Shown: positions 1 through 9,091, counted from the first letter of the stretch. The stretch is 64,000 nt of DNA from [Mycobacterium] zoologicum (GCF_020172665.1 NZ_CP083985.1:3042832-3106831), one strand, 5' to 3'. Notes: generated from the letters alone by a model not told the origin. Made by a program: numbers and translations.

Positions 1-1
1 C

Positions 2-499
2 GGCGCGGCGACAGCCCGCACCGGCGCCGCCGACGACGTGCTTGCCAGGTTCGCCGAGAAGGCCGATGCCACCGGCGAGTCCAGTGACGCCACGCACTTC
101 CAGGCGTCGGTGGTTCAGCTGACCGACGACGGCGTGCGTGTCTACGGGGCGGCGAACTTCGCCGCCAGCGTGCTCAAGGCCGTCGGTGTCGACCGGCCGG
201 CGGCGCAGCGGTTCACCGACCAGCCCTACATCGAGATCCCGGCGGGCGAGTCCGCCCTGGCCGGTCGGGGCGACTTCTCGGCGGCCGACGGCGACATCCT
301 CTACGTGTCGTTCGCCTCACCGGCGGCAAAGGCGCGGGCGGCCGCCGTGTTCGACAGCGTGGCCTGGCGGCGCCTGTCCGCCAACCGCGACAGCCGGGTG
401 TTCGTGGTCAACAACGAGATATGGCAGACCGGGCAGGGCCCGATCGCCGCGACCGGCGTGGTCGAAGACCTGGTCTGGCTGAGCGCACCGATCAACTGA
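2..499 (+). CDS. fecB: FecB-like iron-siderophore ABC transporter substrate-binding lipoprotein (3' end only)
   Basis: The gene enters from the left edge, so its start, signal peptide and lipobox are not visible. The 165 visible residues are the C-terminal lobe of a periplasmic-binding-protein fold of the FecB/FepB type: a segment predicting helices around KAVGVDRP, the stretch YVSFASP, and a closing WQTGQGPIAATGVVEDL. Such proteins sit on the outer face of the membrane and hand ferric-siderophore or haem-type ligands to an ABC permease. The naming rests mostly on context: in M. tuberculosis fecB (Rv3044) lies immediately before adhC, which is found here at 5.3 kb. Four genes separate the two in this window. 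The family is well supported; the exact ligand is not. Confidence 0.75.
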   Translation, partial: GAATARTGAADDVLARFAEKADATGESSDATHFQASVVQLTDDGVRVYGAANFAASVLKAVGVDRPAAQRFTDQPYIEIPAGESALAGRGDFSAADGDILYVSFASPAAKARAAAVFDSVAWRRLSANRDSRVFVVNNEIWQTGQGPIAATGVVEDLVWLSAPIN

Positions 500-504
500 G
501 CTCC

Positions 505-2361
505 TCACTCCCCCGCGGCGATCAACCGTTGAAGCTCCGCCGAGGCCTGCTGCTGCGCGGCGTCGGCCTCGTCCCGCAGCCGGCGCACCTCGGCGTCCAG
601 ACCGTTGACCCGATCCTGCAGGGTTTCCAGTTCGCCCACCTGCCGCGCCCGCAGCTGCCCCTCGGCGCCCTCGGTGCCCAGCACCCGCAGCTGCTCGGCG
701 ATGCGGCCCTGCGCGGCGTAAGCCTCGTCGCGCTGCTCTCGGGCCCTCTCGCGCTCCTGCTCCAGCCGGCGAGCCGTGTTCTGGTGCGCCAGCACCTGCC
801 CGAGGGCCTTGAAGGTCGCCGCGTCCAGTGAGCGGTCCGCCAGCCACTCCTCGAGCTGGCCGGGTTCCAGTTCGTCGTAAGCGATTTCGGAGTAGACCGG
901 CCAGGTCTCCAGGACCGTCGCCTCGGCTGTCTGATGACCCGGCACCGCAACACTGAACCGGTGCCAGACCCCGTCGTGACCGGCCTCGGTGGCGCCGTGC
1001 CGCGCTACGGCGGTGTGGCCCCGGGCCACCGGCAACTCGAAGACGACGTCGACCGGGCCGTCGTGATCGTTCTCCGCCCGCAGGGTGTGGCGCCGTTCGC
1101 AGCGCTGCTCCTCGATGACGGCGTCGGCGGCCAGCCGGATCCGGGTGGTGACGCTCTGGGTTGACGCGTAGCCCTCGCAGCGCACCGCGAGATCCTTGGC
1201 GAAGGCCAGCCGCACCTCGGCGCCGCGGGAGGTGAAGTCCAGCATGGCTTCTCCGGCATAGCCGCCCTGTTCGTAGACGACCACCGGGCCCTCTTCGAGC
1301 ACCACGCCGGTATTGTTGGCGAACGCCAGCACGATGTCGGGCGCCGCTCCGCGATCCTCGCGCCACACCACTTCGCGGCGCACCGCGCCCACGGGCGACA
1401 CCACCAGTGGGACCATGGCCGCCCCGCCCCGCTTCAGCGATACCGGACTGGCCAACCGATACTCGAAATACTCACCGCGGTCAGCGGTTTCGACGTCGGC
1501 GACGGACGCTTCGTACGCATCGACGCTGAACGCCGCACTGGCCGGCGCCGCCATGATCGCGTTGCCGAGCCGCCGCGGCGCCGCGACGCGCTCGCTCTCC
1601 TCCACGACCACGCGCTGCACCTGCCGGCTGTGGTAGAGGTCGATGTCGAACGAGATCGGTTGGCCGGTGGTCAATGTCACCTCGACGTCGGCGAGATCCT
1701 CATCGACCGGGTTGTGGATGATGCCCGTCGCGATCAGTGTCACCGCATCACCGTCGCGGATCGCCCGATACGACACCCGCCACATCGGCGCGGCGATGAT
1801 GTAGGACACCCGCACGTCGTCGGCCGCGCCGCGGATCTGCACCGTGACATCGCAGTTGCGACCGGCAGTCGCGGCACGCGACCGGTCGATCAGGTAATCC
1901 AGGTCTTCCTGCGACGGGGTTTCCAGCACATCGAGGCGCCGGGCATCGACAAGGTCGACCAGCGCGACCGCGCCGGATTCCGCCCGCAGCACCAAGAGCC
2001 GGGCGCGCTCGCCCGAATCATCCACTCCGATCACCTCGCCCCGATGCACCTCGGTGGCGCCGTGCACCGCCACGGCGCGGCCGCGTAGCGCGTCGAACAG
2101 CCCGACGAGTGCCTCGCCGGAGTTCAGCAGCAGGTTGCGCTCGGCCAACTCGGTGCGTGGATCGGCCGGGGTGTCGAAGGAGACCGCACCCACCGATGCG
2201 GTTCCGCCGGCCGCCTCGACCGTCAACGACTTGAGCACGTCCTTCATATCGTCACGGCGGAACGTCAGGCCGAAGTCGCCGTCCACCGGCCCGCGGCGGC
2301 CCACGAAGGCGATGGCGTGCTTGTAGAGGACGAGACGATCGACTTTGGGGCTTTTGGTCAT
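505..2361 (-). CDS. DUF4139 domain-containing protein with C-terminal coiled coil
   Basis: This protein has about 618 residues. The middle part carries the DUF4139 signature: a block reading RVSYIIAAPMWRVSYRA followed by VTLIATGIIHNPVDEDL and VTLTTGQP, a beta-rich repeat fold known from mucoidy-inhibitor-A-like proteins of unknown biochemical role. The last 90 residues are rich in Glu, Arg, Gln and Leu and predict a long coiled coil. There is no signal peptide or membrane segment, so it is probably cytosolic. The start chosen is the ATG giving MTKSPKVDRL. An in-frame ATG 63 bases further upstream (2424) has a better Shine-Dalgarno-like GGAAAGG and would add 21 residues. It faces fecB tail to tail with a 5-base gap. 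Function unknown. Confidence 0.8.
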   Translation of the reverse strand: MTKSPKVDRLVLYKHAIAFVGRRGPVDGDFGLTFRRDDMKDVLKSLTVEAAGGTASVGAVSFDTPADPRTELAERNLLLNSGEALVGLFDALRGRAVAVHGATEVHRGEVIGVDDSGERARLLVLRAESGAVALVDLVDARRLDVLETPSQEDLDYLIDRSRAATAGRNCDVTVQIRGAADDVRVSYIIAAPMWRVSYRAIRDGDAVTLIATGIIHNPVDEDLADVEVTLTTGQPISFDIDLYHSRQVQRVVVEESERVAAPRRLGNAIMAAPASAAFSVDAYEASVADVETADRGEYFEYRLASPVSLKRGGAAMVPLVVSPVGAVRREVVWREDRGAAPDIVLAFANNTGVVLEEGPVVVYEQGGYAGEAMLDFTSRGAEVRLAFAKDLAVRCEGYASTQSVTTRIRLAADAVIEEQRCERRHTLRAENDHDGPVDVVFELPVARGHTAVARHGATEAGHDGVWHRFSVAVPGHQTAEATVLETWPVYSEIAYDELEPGQLEEWLADRSLDAATFKALGQVLAHQNTARRLEQERERAREQRDEAYAAQGRIAEQLRVLGTEGAEGQLRARQVGELETLQDRVNGLDAEVRRLRDEADAAQQQASAELQRLIAAGE

Positions 2362-2645
2362 TTGGGCACGATAGCGTGCGGCACAGACAAGGTTTTGTCC
2401 TCGGCCACGCGCATTCGACGACATTCAAGCCTTTCCGACGGTGCGGAATGAAATTTTGCTGCACCGTGGAGGCTTTCATCCGGCCGACTTTTCCCATTGC
2501 CGGCTGGTGACTAATGGGCTGATCGGCGTGACGTCTGACCACGCCGTTTCCGGCGACGACAAAACTCCGGCCGCAGTACGCTCATGCGATTGAACCGCCC
2601 TGGGTTTCGTGTACACCGGAGCGAGGCCCCAGCCCCCCATACCGT

Positions 2646-3110
2646 CTAGGAAAGCGAGCGCAGGGCCGACAGGTTGTCACAGAGGACAACATCCGGGCTG
2701 CCGGTGGACCGAGTTGCGTTCTTCATCATCTCGTTTCCGTCACCGTTGTCAGACTGCATAAGCTTGACATTGTAGCTAAGCCCGTTGACATCGCTCAGAG
2801 AGCTCGCCACGTTGCTAAGACTTGCATCGTAAGCATCCCAGTCTGCACCACTCGAACGAGCAACGGCGCAAGCGATTACAGAAGCCCCGTAAATGGACTC
2901 TTTTGAATTCGTAACCGAGTTCTGGACACTCGCAGCCAGCTTGTCCAGCTGGGCCGAATTCAACCCGCTAGGGATGTCCTTGGCCTCGCTAGAAATACTG
3001 ATCGAGCCTGCGTCTGACGAGCTAATTGAGCTACAGGCACTCATGGTCAGAGCGACAGCTGTACCCGCTACGACGGCAGAGGCGAACCTGGTGAAATTGA
3101 TGTGCGACAT
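2646..3110 (-). CDS. small exported lipoprotein in an AT-rich islet
   Basis: This is a 154-residue protein. It starts with a short charged segment, a hydrophobic stretch (about residues 9-23) and a lipobox ending MSAC, with Cys26 as the probable lipidation site. The mature part is rich in Ser, Asn and Asp, with two further cysteines (about residues 82 and 144) that could form a disulphide. An AAAGG-type ribosome site precedes the ATG. Base composition is clearly lower in GC than all neighbours (AAT, AAG and TCA codons are common), which points to acquisition by transfer. I recognise no family. It is probably attached to the outer face of the plasma membrane; its role is unknown. Confidence 0.7.
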   Translation of the reverse strand: MSHINFTRFASAVVAGTAVALTMSACSSISSSDAGSISISSEAKDIPSGLNSAQLDKLAASVQNSVTNSKESIYGASVIACAVARSSGADWDAYDASLSNVASSLSDVNGLSYNVKLMQSDNGDGNEMMKNATRSTGSPDVVLCDNLSALRSLS

Positions 3111-3182
3111 TGATAGCCTTTTCGTAGAGTCTAATGCATCAATTATATGTTACACAATCATAATAATTTGTCAATTCAAAAA

Positions 3183-3200
3183 GACCGCTCAATGGCGGTC
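3183..3200 (-). terminator. intrinsic-terminator-like hairpin
   Basis: GACCGC and GCGGTC form a 6-bp stem around a 6-base loop. On the minus strand the hairpin runs into TTTTTG, and on the plus strand into CTTTTGG, so it could act in both directions. It lies in the AT-rich gap upstream of the lipoprotein gene, where it would stop minus-strand transcription arriving from the right. Confidence 0.55.
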
Positions 3201-3313
3201 CTTTTGGGGCACGACAAGCTTGCTTTTCGACAATAAAAATCAGCGCTTTACCACGTCTGGGTCTGCCCCCGTCGATCGAGCAGCTCGCCCGTTTCCAGCA
3301 AGCCGGCCGCACG

Positions 3314-4333
3314 GTGCGATCCGGGTGGGGCAACGGTGAGACAGCCAGCATCCGTGCTCCGTCGGTCCGGTCCCTACGCCAGCTCGCGATGTGTGAACGT
3401 ATGTGCGCGAGCCCGGGAATGGCGCGGGCATCATTTGAAGCGGCGTTCTTGATGGACGTGCGGCCGATACTGCCGACGCTCACCGCACCCACCCTGGTAA
3501 TCCATGCCCGCGAGGATCACGCGGTTCCGGTGCAGGGCGGCCGGTATATCGCCGACCACATCCCCGGCGCGCGGTACCTGGAAGTCGAGGGTATCGACCA
3601 CGCGCCCTTTCTGACCGAGCCGGACAAAATCCTGACGGAGGTCGAGGAGTTCCTCACCGGCAGCCACGCGGCGCCGGCGCAGTCGCATCGGGCCCTGCGC
3701 ACCGTGTTGTTCACCGACATCGTCGCCTCGACGCAGCACGCCGCGGCGAGCGGCGACGAGCGGTGGCGCGCGGTGCTGCACCGCTTCGGCGAAGTCACCG
3801 CCGAACTCACGGAGCGATTCAGCGGCGCGGTGGTGAAGAACACCGGCGACGGCCACCTCGCCACGTTCGACGGCCCGACGCAGGCAATCCGCTGCGCCGA
3901 GGCATTGCAGAACGACGCCGACACCCTGGGCATCGAGATTCGAATAGGCATCCACACCGGTGAGTGCGAACTGATCGACAACGACATCACCGGAATGGCG
4001 GTGCACACCGCAGCCCGGATCGTCGGGCAGGCCGGCGCCGGCGAAATTCTCGTCTCGCGCACGGTGCGCGATCTGGTCGTCGGCTCGGGCACGGGCTTCG
4101 AAGACCGCGGCAGCGTCGAGCTGCGCGGCGTTCCCGGCACCTGGCAACTGCTGGCCGTCGATCGCAACGGCCCGCCCGCCGGATCTGCCGAGGCCGAACT
4201 GGCGTCGACGCCCACCCCCGGTCCCCAGGCCACGATGCGCCCCGCCGATCGCGCCGTAGCAGTGCTGGCACGGCGGACACCATGGATCCTTCGTGGGGCG
4301 GCCCGCATCGCGCTGGCCACCCGCAGCAAATAA
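3314..4333 (+). CDS. alpha/beta hydrolase-class III adenylate cyclase fusion, 5'-truncated
   Basis: The C-terminal 190 residues are a class III nucleotide cyclase: FTDIVAST (first metal Asp), VVKNTGDGHLATF (second metal Asp), IGIHTGE and VHTAARI are all present. It would make cAMP from ATP. The first about 115 residues match only the back end of the alpha/beta-hydrolase module usually fused in front: PTLVIHAREDHAVP with the triad Asp and GIDHAPF with the triad His. The nucleophile-elbow half of the hydrolase, about 150-200 residues, is missing. In-frame sequence stays open upstream only to a stop at 3164, inside the AT-rich islet, and the first standard start is the GTG at 3314. The gene therefore looks like a remnant cut by the event that brought in the islet. 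The cyclase domain itself is complete. Confidence 0.7.
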   Translation: MRSGWGNGETASIRAPSVRSLRQLAMCERMCASPGMARASFEAAFLMDVRPILPTLTAPTLVIHAREDHAVPVQGGRYIADHIPGARYLEVEGIDHAPFLTEPDKILTEVEEFLTGSHAAPAQSHRALRTVLFTDIVASTQHAAASGDERWRAVLHRFGEVTAELTERFSGAVVKNTGDGHLATFDGPTQAIRCAEALQNDADTLGIEIRIGIHTGECELIDNDITGMAVHTAARIVGQAGAGEILVSRTVRDLVVGSGTGFEDRGSVELRGVPGTWQLLAVDRNGPPAGSAEAELASTPTPGPQATMRPADRAVAVLARRTPWILRGAARIALATRSK

Positions 4334-4343
4334 CCTTCAGCCG

Positions 4344-5123
4344 CTACGCCGACGTGGCGGCAGCGGATTCGGCGAGGCCGGCCCGTTCAACACTCAGCAG
4401 GCTTTCCGCCCGGTGTTCTCGGTAGTACGCGCGGGCGCCGCCGTTGATGCCGAAGAGTCGTTTGCTCCACAGCAGCCACCCGACCGCCACGACATTGACC
4501 GCCAAGGCCGCCACCCGCAGCATCGTCACCTTCTCGGTGAGCTCGTAGATTTCGAACGGCAGAAACACGCTGGTCGCGATCACCGCGAAGTACTCGCCCC
4601 ACCGGCGCACCAACCACAGGCCGACGGCCTCGATCAGTTCGATCGCGGCATAGGCGATGAGTCCCGTCGCGATCAACAGGAACGTCGATGACGACCAGCT
4701 CAGCGCTTGGCCGATGTGGTGCAGGACCTTCGAGTCGTCGGGGTTCCACCCGATCTGTTCGGCCAACGGCCGCAGCAACGGAATGTCGTGTTCGAAGGCC
4801 TGCTGTAACTGCTCCCGCGAGCCGCGGACCTTGAGCACGCCGGTGGCCAGCAGCAGGAGCAGGGCGCCTCTGACGGCACGTTCCACCGCGAGTACCCGCA
4901 TCAGAGTCCGGTCCCGCAGCAACCGGCCACGAGGAATCTCCGGCGCGGTGTCGGCCGGACCTCGACTACGCGGCGGGCCGACGACGAATGTCTCGCACCG
5001 CAGGCAGCGCCACGCCTCCCCGACCGGGGTGTCAACCCGCAGCCGCTCCCGCAGCTCGGGCTCGTCGGGCGCGAAGGTGGCATGCCCACGCAGACCGCAC
5101 GATCGCAGCGCGAAATTCACCAT
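4344..5123 (-). CDS. DUF2127 family membrane protein
   Basis: A 259-residue protein. Residues 1-60 form a polar N-terminal segment with two CxxC-like cysteine pairs (CLRC near residue 39 and an earlier Cys), possibly a small metal site. The rest is a DUF2127 membrane domain: about four hydrophobic segments, beginning with ALLLLLATGVLKV and including ATGLIAYAAIELIEAVGLW, RWGEYFAVIATSVFLPFEIYEL and LAVNVVAVGWLLW. The family is conserved and has no known activity. It sits tail to tail with the truncated cyclase, 10 bases apart, and divergent from adhC. Membrane location is well supported; the role is unknown. Confidence 0.8.
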   Translation of the reverse strand: MVNFALRSCGLRGHATFAPDEPELRERLRVDTPVGEAWRCLRCETFVVGPPRSRGPADTAPEIPRGRLLRDRTLMRVLAVERAVRGALLLLLATGVLKVRGSREQLQQAFEHDIPLLRPLAEQIGWNPDDSKVLHHIGQALSWSSSTFLLIATGLIAYAAIELIEAVGLWLVRRWGEYFAVIATSVFLPFEIYELTEKVTMLRVAALAVNVVAVGWLLWSKRLFGINGGARAYYREHRAESLLSVERAGLAESAAATSA

Positions 5124-5289
5124 GGGAGACAGTGTGTCAAGGATTACGTCACCACGGTCGCACCAGCACCACGCTGGGAAAACGCGCCTGGATATCGCGC
5201 CTACGCTGGATCGCGGACAGCCAGCCGAAAATTACTTTGCTAAGCTATGTTTTTACGCTTCGACGCATCTCTGAAGAGGAATCTCGACT

Positions 5290-6342
5290 ATGACCACCGT
5301 TTCCGCTTACGCCGCCACCTCGGCCACCGACCCGCTGAGCCGAACCACCATCACCCGCCGGGACCCCGGCCCGCACGACGTGGCGTTCGACATCGCCTTC
5401 GCCGGCATCTGCCACTCCGACATCCACACCGTCAAAGCCGAGTGGGGCCGACCGACCTATCCCCTGGTTCCCGGCCACGAGATCGCCGGCGTGGTGACCG
5501 CGGTCGGGTCCGAGGTCACCAAGTACAAGGTCGGTGACCGCGTCGGCGTCGGCTGCTTCGTCGACTCCTGCCGCGAGTGCCCCAGCTGCCTGGCCAGCAA
5601 TGAGCAGTACTGCACCGGCGGCGGCATGGTCGGCACCTACGCGGGCGTCGGCCGCGACGGCCAGCCGACCCAGGGCGGCTACAGCGGCGCGATCGTCGTC
5701 GACGAGAACTATGTGCTGGCCATCCCCGACGAGATCCCCCTGGACGCCGCAGCTCCCCTGCTGTGCGCGGGCGTCACCACCTATTCGCCGCTGCGGCACT
5801 GGAATGTCGGTCCCGGCAAGCAGATTGCGGTCGTCGGCCTGGGCGGGCTGGGCCACATGGCCGTCAAACTCGGGACCGCGATGGGCGCCGAGGTCACCGT
5901 GCTGTCGCAGTCGCTGAAGAAGATGGAGGACGGGCTGCGCCTGGGTGCGCAGCACTACTACGCCACCAGCGACCCAGCCACCTTCAAGAAGCTGCGCAAC
6001 GGTTTCGACGTCATCCTCAACACCGTCTCGGCCAGCCTGGACCTGGGTGCGTATCTGAACCTGCTCACCCTGGACGGCACGTTGGTGGAGTTGGGCATGC
6101 CGGAGAGCGCGCTGGCGGTGCCGCCGGGGCCGCTGGTCCGGATGCGGCGCAGCGTGTCGGGTTCGTTGATCGGCGGGATCGCCGAGACCCAGGAGATGCT
6201 GGACTTCTGCGCCGAGCACGATGTGCGGCCCGAGATCGAGATCATCGAGCCGGACTACATCAACACCGCCTACGAGCGGGTGCTCGCCTCCGACGTGCGC
6301 TACCGGTTCGTCATCGACACCGAGTCGCTGCGGACCCCGTAG
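5290..6342 (+). CDS. adhC: NADP-dependent zinc alcohol dehydrogenase AdhC
   Basis: A 350-residue medium-chain dehydrogenase of the cinnamyl-alcohol-dehydrogenase subfamily. Visible marks are the catalytic zinc region [15 protein letters not shown] and [10 protein letters not shown], the structural-zinc cysteines [15 protein letters not shown] (about residues 97-111), and the Rossmann motif [13 protein letters not shown] near residue 183. It reduces aldehydes or oxidises primary alcohols with NADP(H). A GAAGAGGAAT ribosome site sits about 8 bases before the ATG, and the upstream gap is AT-rich (TAAGCTATG) and may hold the promoter. Length and order fit M. tuberculosis adhC (Rv3045). Confidence 0.93.
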   Translation: MTTVSAYAATSATDPLSRTTITRRDPGPHDVAFDIAFAGICHSDIHTVKAEWGRPTYPLVPGHEIAGVVTAVGSEVTKYKVGDRVGVGCFVDSCRECPSCLASNEQYCTGGGMVGTYAGVGRDGQPTQGGYSGAIVVDENYVLAIPDEIPLDAAAPLLCAGVTTYSPLRHWNVGPGKQIAVVGLGGLGHMAVKLGTAMGAEVTVLSQSLKKMEDGLRLGAQHYYATSDPATFKKLRNGFDVILNTVSASLDLGAYLNLLTLDGTLVELGMPESALAVPPGPLVRMRRSVSGSLIGGIAETQEMLDFCAEHDVRPEIEIIEPDYINTAYERVLASDVRYRFVIDTESLRTP

Positions 6343-6351
6343 TGTCCCGTT

Positions 6352-6414
6352 CGCTGAGCGTGTACTGAGGGGCGAAAAATTCGCGAAATCCTCGCGCTCA
6401 GTGCACGTTCGGCG
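6352..6414. repeat. imperfect 63-base palindromic intergenic element
   Basis: Arms at 6352-6369 and 6397-6414 pair 15 of 18 positions, and the centre contains a second small palindrome (CGAAAAATTCG). It fills the space between the convergent adhC and vapC genes, so it could act as a transcription stop for both or be a copy of a dispersed mycobacterial intergenic repeat. I see no second copy in the window. Confidence 0.6.
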
Positions 6415-6425
6415 TGGGCTGGGAA

Positions 6426-6842
6426 TCAGCTCAGCGCGCCGGGCGGCACCAGCCACCGCATCGGCTGTTTGGTCACCGCGGCGATGGCATCGTAGTCATG
6501 GTCGTAGTGCAGCACCGTCGCCTCGTGGCGACGCGCAACCGCCGCAATGATCAGATCCGGCAGCTTTACCGCTCGATGCAGCGATTCCCTGACCAGCGCC
6601 AGCTGGGTGGCAAGTACGTCATCCCAGATCTCGTCCGGGCTGGGCAACCAGCGCAGGGCGCGGCGCTCCTCCGCCATCTCGATGGCCTCGCGCTCACTTC
6701 GCGCCGAGACGGTCAACTCGGCATCAATGATCGCGCAGGTCGCGACCGTGCCGCGATCAAGTTCGTCCTGCAGCGCCGCGCGGGCGACGGAGTGACGCGC
6801 CCAGTGCCAGACAGTTGTGTCGGCCAGATAAACCTGGCTCAT
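6426..6842 (-). CDS. vapC: VapC-family PIN-domain ribonuclease toxin
   Basis: A 138-residue PIN-domain protein. The acidic metal-binding residues of the family are in place: Asp in LADTTVWHW (about residue 8), Glu in IDAELTV (about 41), Asp in LPDLIIAAVA (about 96) and Asp in YDHDYDAI (about 114-117). VapC toxins cut specific tRNA or rRNA sites with Mg2+ and stop growth until neutralised. Its start overlaps the stop of the upstream vapB by four bases (ATGA), the normal coupled arrangement. The target RNA cannot be told from sequence. Confidence 0.9.
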   Translation of the reverse strand: MSQVYLADTTVWHWARHSVARAALQDELDRGTVATCAIIDAELTVSARSEREAIEMAEERRALRWLPSPDEIWDDVLATQLALVRESLHRAVKLPDLIIAAVARRHEATVLHYDHDYDAIAAVTKQPMRWLVPPGALS

Positions 6843-7057
6843 TCGGGGTCACGGCGCCATGCCCGCTCGCGGGCCTGTTGCTGCTGCTCCCAGTACTGGG
6901 GATCGTCGGCGAAGCGATCCAGCATCCGTGCACGGACCTCGCGCGCCGCGACTTCCCGCAACGCGGTGTTGATGGTGTCCTTCTTGGTCGAGGTGTTCAG
7001 TACCTTGGCCGCCGCGACGAGCGCATCATCATCGATATCCACAAGCGTTTTGGCCAT
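6839..7057 (-). CDS. vapB: VapB-family antitoxin
   Basis: This 72-residue protein begins with a short segment typical of ribbon-helix-helix VapB antitoxins (TLVDIDDDALVAAAKVL) followed by a polar C-terminal arm rich in Arg, Glu and Gln (about residues 40-72) that would wrap around VapC. It binds the toxin and represses the operon. It is the first gene of the pair, overlapping vapC by 4 bases. Two short palindromes just upstream are candidate operators. Confidence 0.88.
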   Translation of the reverse strand: MAKTLVDIDDDALVAAAKVLNTSTKKDTINTALREVAAREVRARMLDRFADDPQYWEQQQQARERAWRRDPE

Positions 7058-7084
7058 GTATACAACAGTAACACCAGATATATC
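7057..7084. promoter_or_regulatory. candidate vapBC operator/promoter
   Basis: Two perfect 8-base palindromes, TGTATACA (7057-7064, touching the vapB start codon) and GATATATC (7077-7084), lie 20 bases apart in an otherwise short gap. Type II antitoxins usually repress their own operon by binding such sites. Assignment is by position and symmetry only. Confidence 0.4.
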
Positions 7085-7109
7085 TTCGGCTACCGGTTCG
7101 CCGGCACGC

Positions 7110-8384
7110 TCACACGTAGCGGTTGCGCCCGGCCAGGGCGCCCGAGACCGTCTGCACCAGGTAGACGGCCAGCATCATCAGCCACGGCACCGTCCATCCG
7201 CCGCTGACCTGATGCAACAGGCCGAACAGGAACGGACCGACGCCGGCCAGCAGATACCCGAAGCCCTGCGCCATCCCGGACAGGCTCACGGTGTCCTGCG
7301 CGTCGCGGGCTCGCAGTGCGATCACGGTGAGCGCCAACGAGAAAACGCTCATCCCCAGACCCACCAGCACGCTCCACAGCAGCGGGGCGGCCGCCGGCGC
7401 GATCAGCAGACCGAGCATGCCGGTGATGCCGAGCACCCCCAGCCCGACGATCCAGCCGCTCTGGCTCTCGCTGCGGGCAGCCAGCGGGGAGACCACCAGG
7501 CTGATCGGCACCGCGATCAGCGAGATCAGGCCGAGCAACAGGCCGGCGCGCGCGTCGCTCATGCCGGTCTCGATCAGCACCTCGGGCAGCCAGCCCAACA
7601 CCACGTAGGCCAGAAACGACTGGGTGCCGAAGAACAGCGTGACCGTCCAGGCCAGCCTGCTGTCCAGCAGTGACCGACCCTTGGTCGCGCTGGCCGGTGA
7701 ACTCGTTGCGCCCCTGTCGAATCCGCGAGAACCCACCACCCAGGCCGCGAAGGCCAGAAGGGCGAGCGCACTCCAGGTACCCAGCGCCGATCGCCAGCCA
7801 CCCAGGACGTCGTCGAGCAGCGGGGTGAGCGCCGAGCCCAATGCCCCGCCGCCCTGCAGTGCCGCGGTGTACACGCCGGTCATCAGGCCCACCTGCGCCG
7901 GGAAGGAACCCCTGATGACGACCGGGATCAGCACGTTGATCAGCGCGATGCCGGCGGTGGCGACCAGGGTTCCGCCGAGCACGACCAACGGCCCGTCGCA
8001 GACCCTGATCAGCAGTCCCGCAACGAGGGTGAGCAGCGCGGCAGAGATGGTGCGGCCCAATCCGATCCGCCGCGACAGCCACGGCGCCGCGAGCCCGGCT
8101 CCGGCGAAGCACAGGCCCGGCAGGGTGGTCAGCACGCCGGCCCAGGTGTCCGAGGCGCCCAGTGCGCCGCGCATCTCCGGCAGCAGCGGCCCGACGCTGG
8201 TGATCGCCGGGCGCAGGTTCACTGCGGTCAACACCACCGCGACGGTCAGCAGTGCGCCGCCGGCCGCCATCGCCGCGGGCTGGATCTCGGTGGCGCCGTC
8301 GAGTTCCAGTTCAAGGTCATGCTCGTACCGACCAAGCGTTTCGTTGCGCGGGCGGCGGGTCACCTGAAGTAGGGTCGCATACAT
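7110..8384 (-). CDS. CynX/NimT-family MFS transporter
   Basis: This 424-residue membrane protein has about 12 hydrophobic segments and the CynX/NimT opening LTAVNLRPAITSVGPLLPEMR around residue 55. That subfamily exports or imports small anions and drug-like compounds (cyanate, nitroimidazole); the substrate here is unknown. The first about 38 residues are polar and may be over-annotated, since the ATG at 8384 lacks a clear ribosome site and MAAGG near residue 39 is an alternative start. It is divergent from a GntR regulator only 27 bases away, which probably controls it. Confidence 0.85.
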   Translation of the reverse strand: MYATLLQVTRRPRNETLGRYEHDLELELDGATEIQPAAMAAGGALLTVAVVLTAVNLRPAITSVGPLLPEMRGALGASDTWAGVLTTLPGLCFAGAGLAAPWLSRRIGLGRTISAALLTLVAGLLIRVCDGPLVVLGGTLVATAGIALINVLIPVVIRGSFPAQVGLMTGVYTAALQGGGALGSALTPLLDDVLGGWRSALGTWSALALLAFAAWVVGSRGFDRGATSSPASATKGRSLLDSRLAWTVTLFFGTQSFLAYVVLGWLPEVLIETGMSDARAGLLLGLISLIAVPISLVVSPLAARSESQSGWIVGLGVLGITGMLGLLIAPAAAPLLWSVLVGLGMSVFSLALTVIALRARDAQDTVSLSGMAQGFGYLLAGVGPFLFGLLHQVSGGWTVPWLMMLAVYLVQTVSGALAGRNRYV

Positions 8385-8411
8385 CCGATGATTGGGTGAA
8401 GGGAGGATATT

Positions 8412-9086
8412 GTGCCGTTGGTCACCACCCGCCGCACCGGTTTGGTAGATCAGGTGATCGACCAGCTCCGAGCGTCGGTGACGGCCGGAGAATGGCCGGT
8501 CGATTCACGCATCCCCCCCGAGCCGGACCTCGCCGAAGCCTTCGGCGTCGGCCGCAACACCGTGCGCGAGGCGGTCCGGGCGCTGGCCCACGGCGGCATC
8601 CTGGAGGTCCGTCAGGGTGACGGGACCTACGTGCGCGCCACCAGCGAGGTGTCCGGCGCCGTACGACGGCTGTGCGGACCTGAGTTGCGCGACGTGCTGC
8701 AGGTCCGACGGTGCCTGGAGGTGGAGGGGGCGCGGCTGGCCGCAGCCGCCCGCACCGACGAGGACCTGGCACGGTTGCGCGCTCTGTTGGATCGACGCGA
8801 CTCTCACCAGGAGCTGGGCCAACACCAGGACTTCGTCCGGTCCGACACCGATTTCCATCTCGCGGTGGTCGCCTGCTCCCACAATCCGGTGCTGACCGAG
8901 CTGTACTGCGGACTCACCGAGGTGCTGATGGCCAGTGTGGCCAGCACCAGCGCGAAGCCGGCGCACGAGGACCAGATCCGGCACCGCGGCCTGGTGGAGG
9001 CGATAGCCGCCGGCGACGTCGAGGCGGCCGGGCGCGAAGCGGGCGGCTTTCTCGACGAGCTGCTGGACGGCCTGCCTACCTGCTGA
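8412..9086 (+). CDS. GntR (FadR-subfamily) transcriptional regulator
   Basis: A 224-residue regulator. The N-terminal winged helix (about residues 8-70) reads VIDQLRASVTAGEW, then PPEPDLAEAFGVGRNTVREAVRAL and GILEVRQGDGTYV, which is typical GntR. The C-terminal FCD ligand domain carries the metal-binding His and Asp residues (DTDFHLAVVACSHNPVL; the final HRGLVEAI). The GTG start is well supported by GGGAGG seven bases upstream. Its position back to back with the CynX-type transporter suggests it represses that gene and itself, with a small carboxylate as likely ligand class. Confidence 0.88.
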   Translation: MPLVTTRRTGLVDQVIDQLRASVTAGEWPVDSRIPPEPDLAEAFGVGRNTVREAVRALAHGGILEVRQGDGTYVRATSEVSGAVRRLCGPELRDVLQVRRCLEVEGARLAAAARTDEDLARLRALLDRRDSHQELGQHQDFVRSDTDFHLAVVACSHNPVLTELYCGLTEVLMASVASTSAKPAHEDQIRHRGLVEAIAAGDVEAAGREAGGFLDELLDGLPTC

Positions 9087-9091
9087 GCCGG

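Noticed and set aside
5225..5255. Iron box before adhC (TAGCTTAG on the minus strand)
   Set aside because: Only 8 of 19 positions fit the IdeR consensus; likely just AT-rich promoter sequence.
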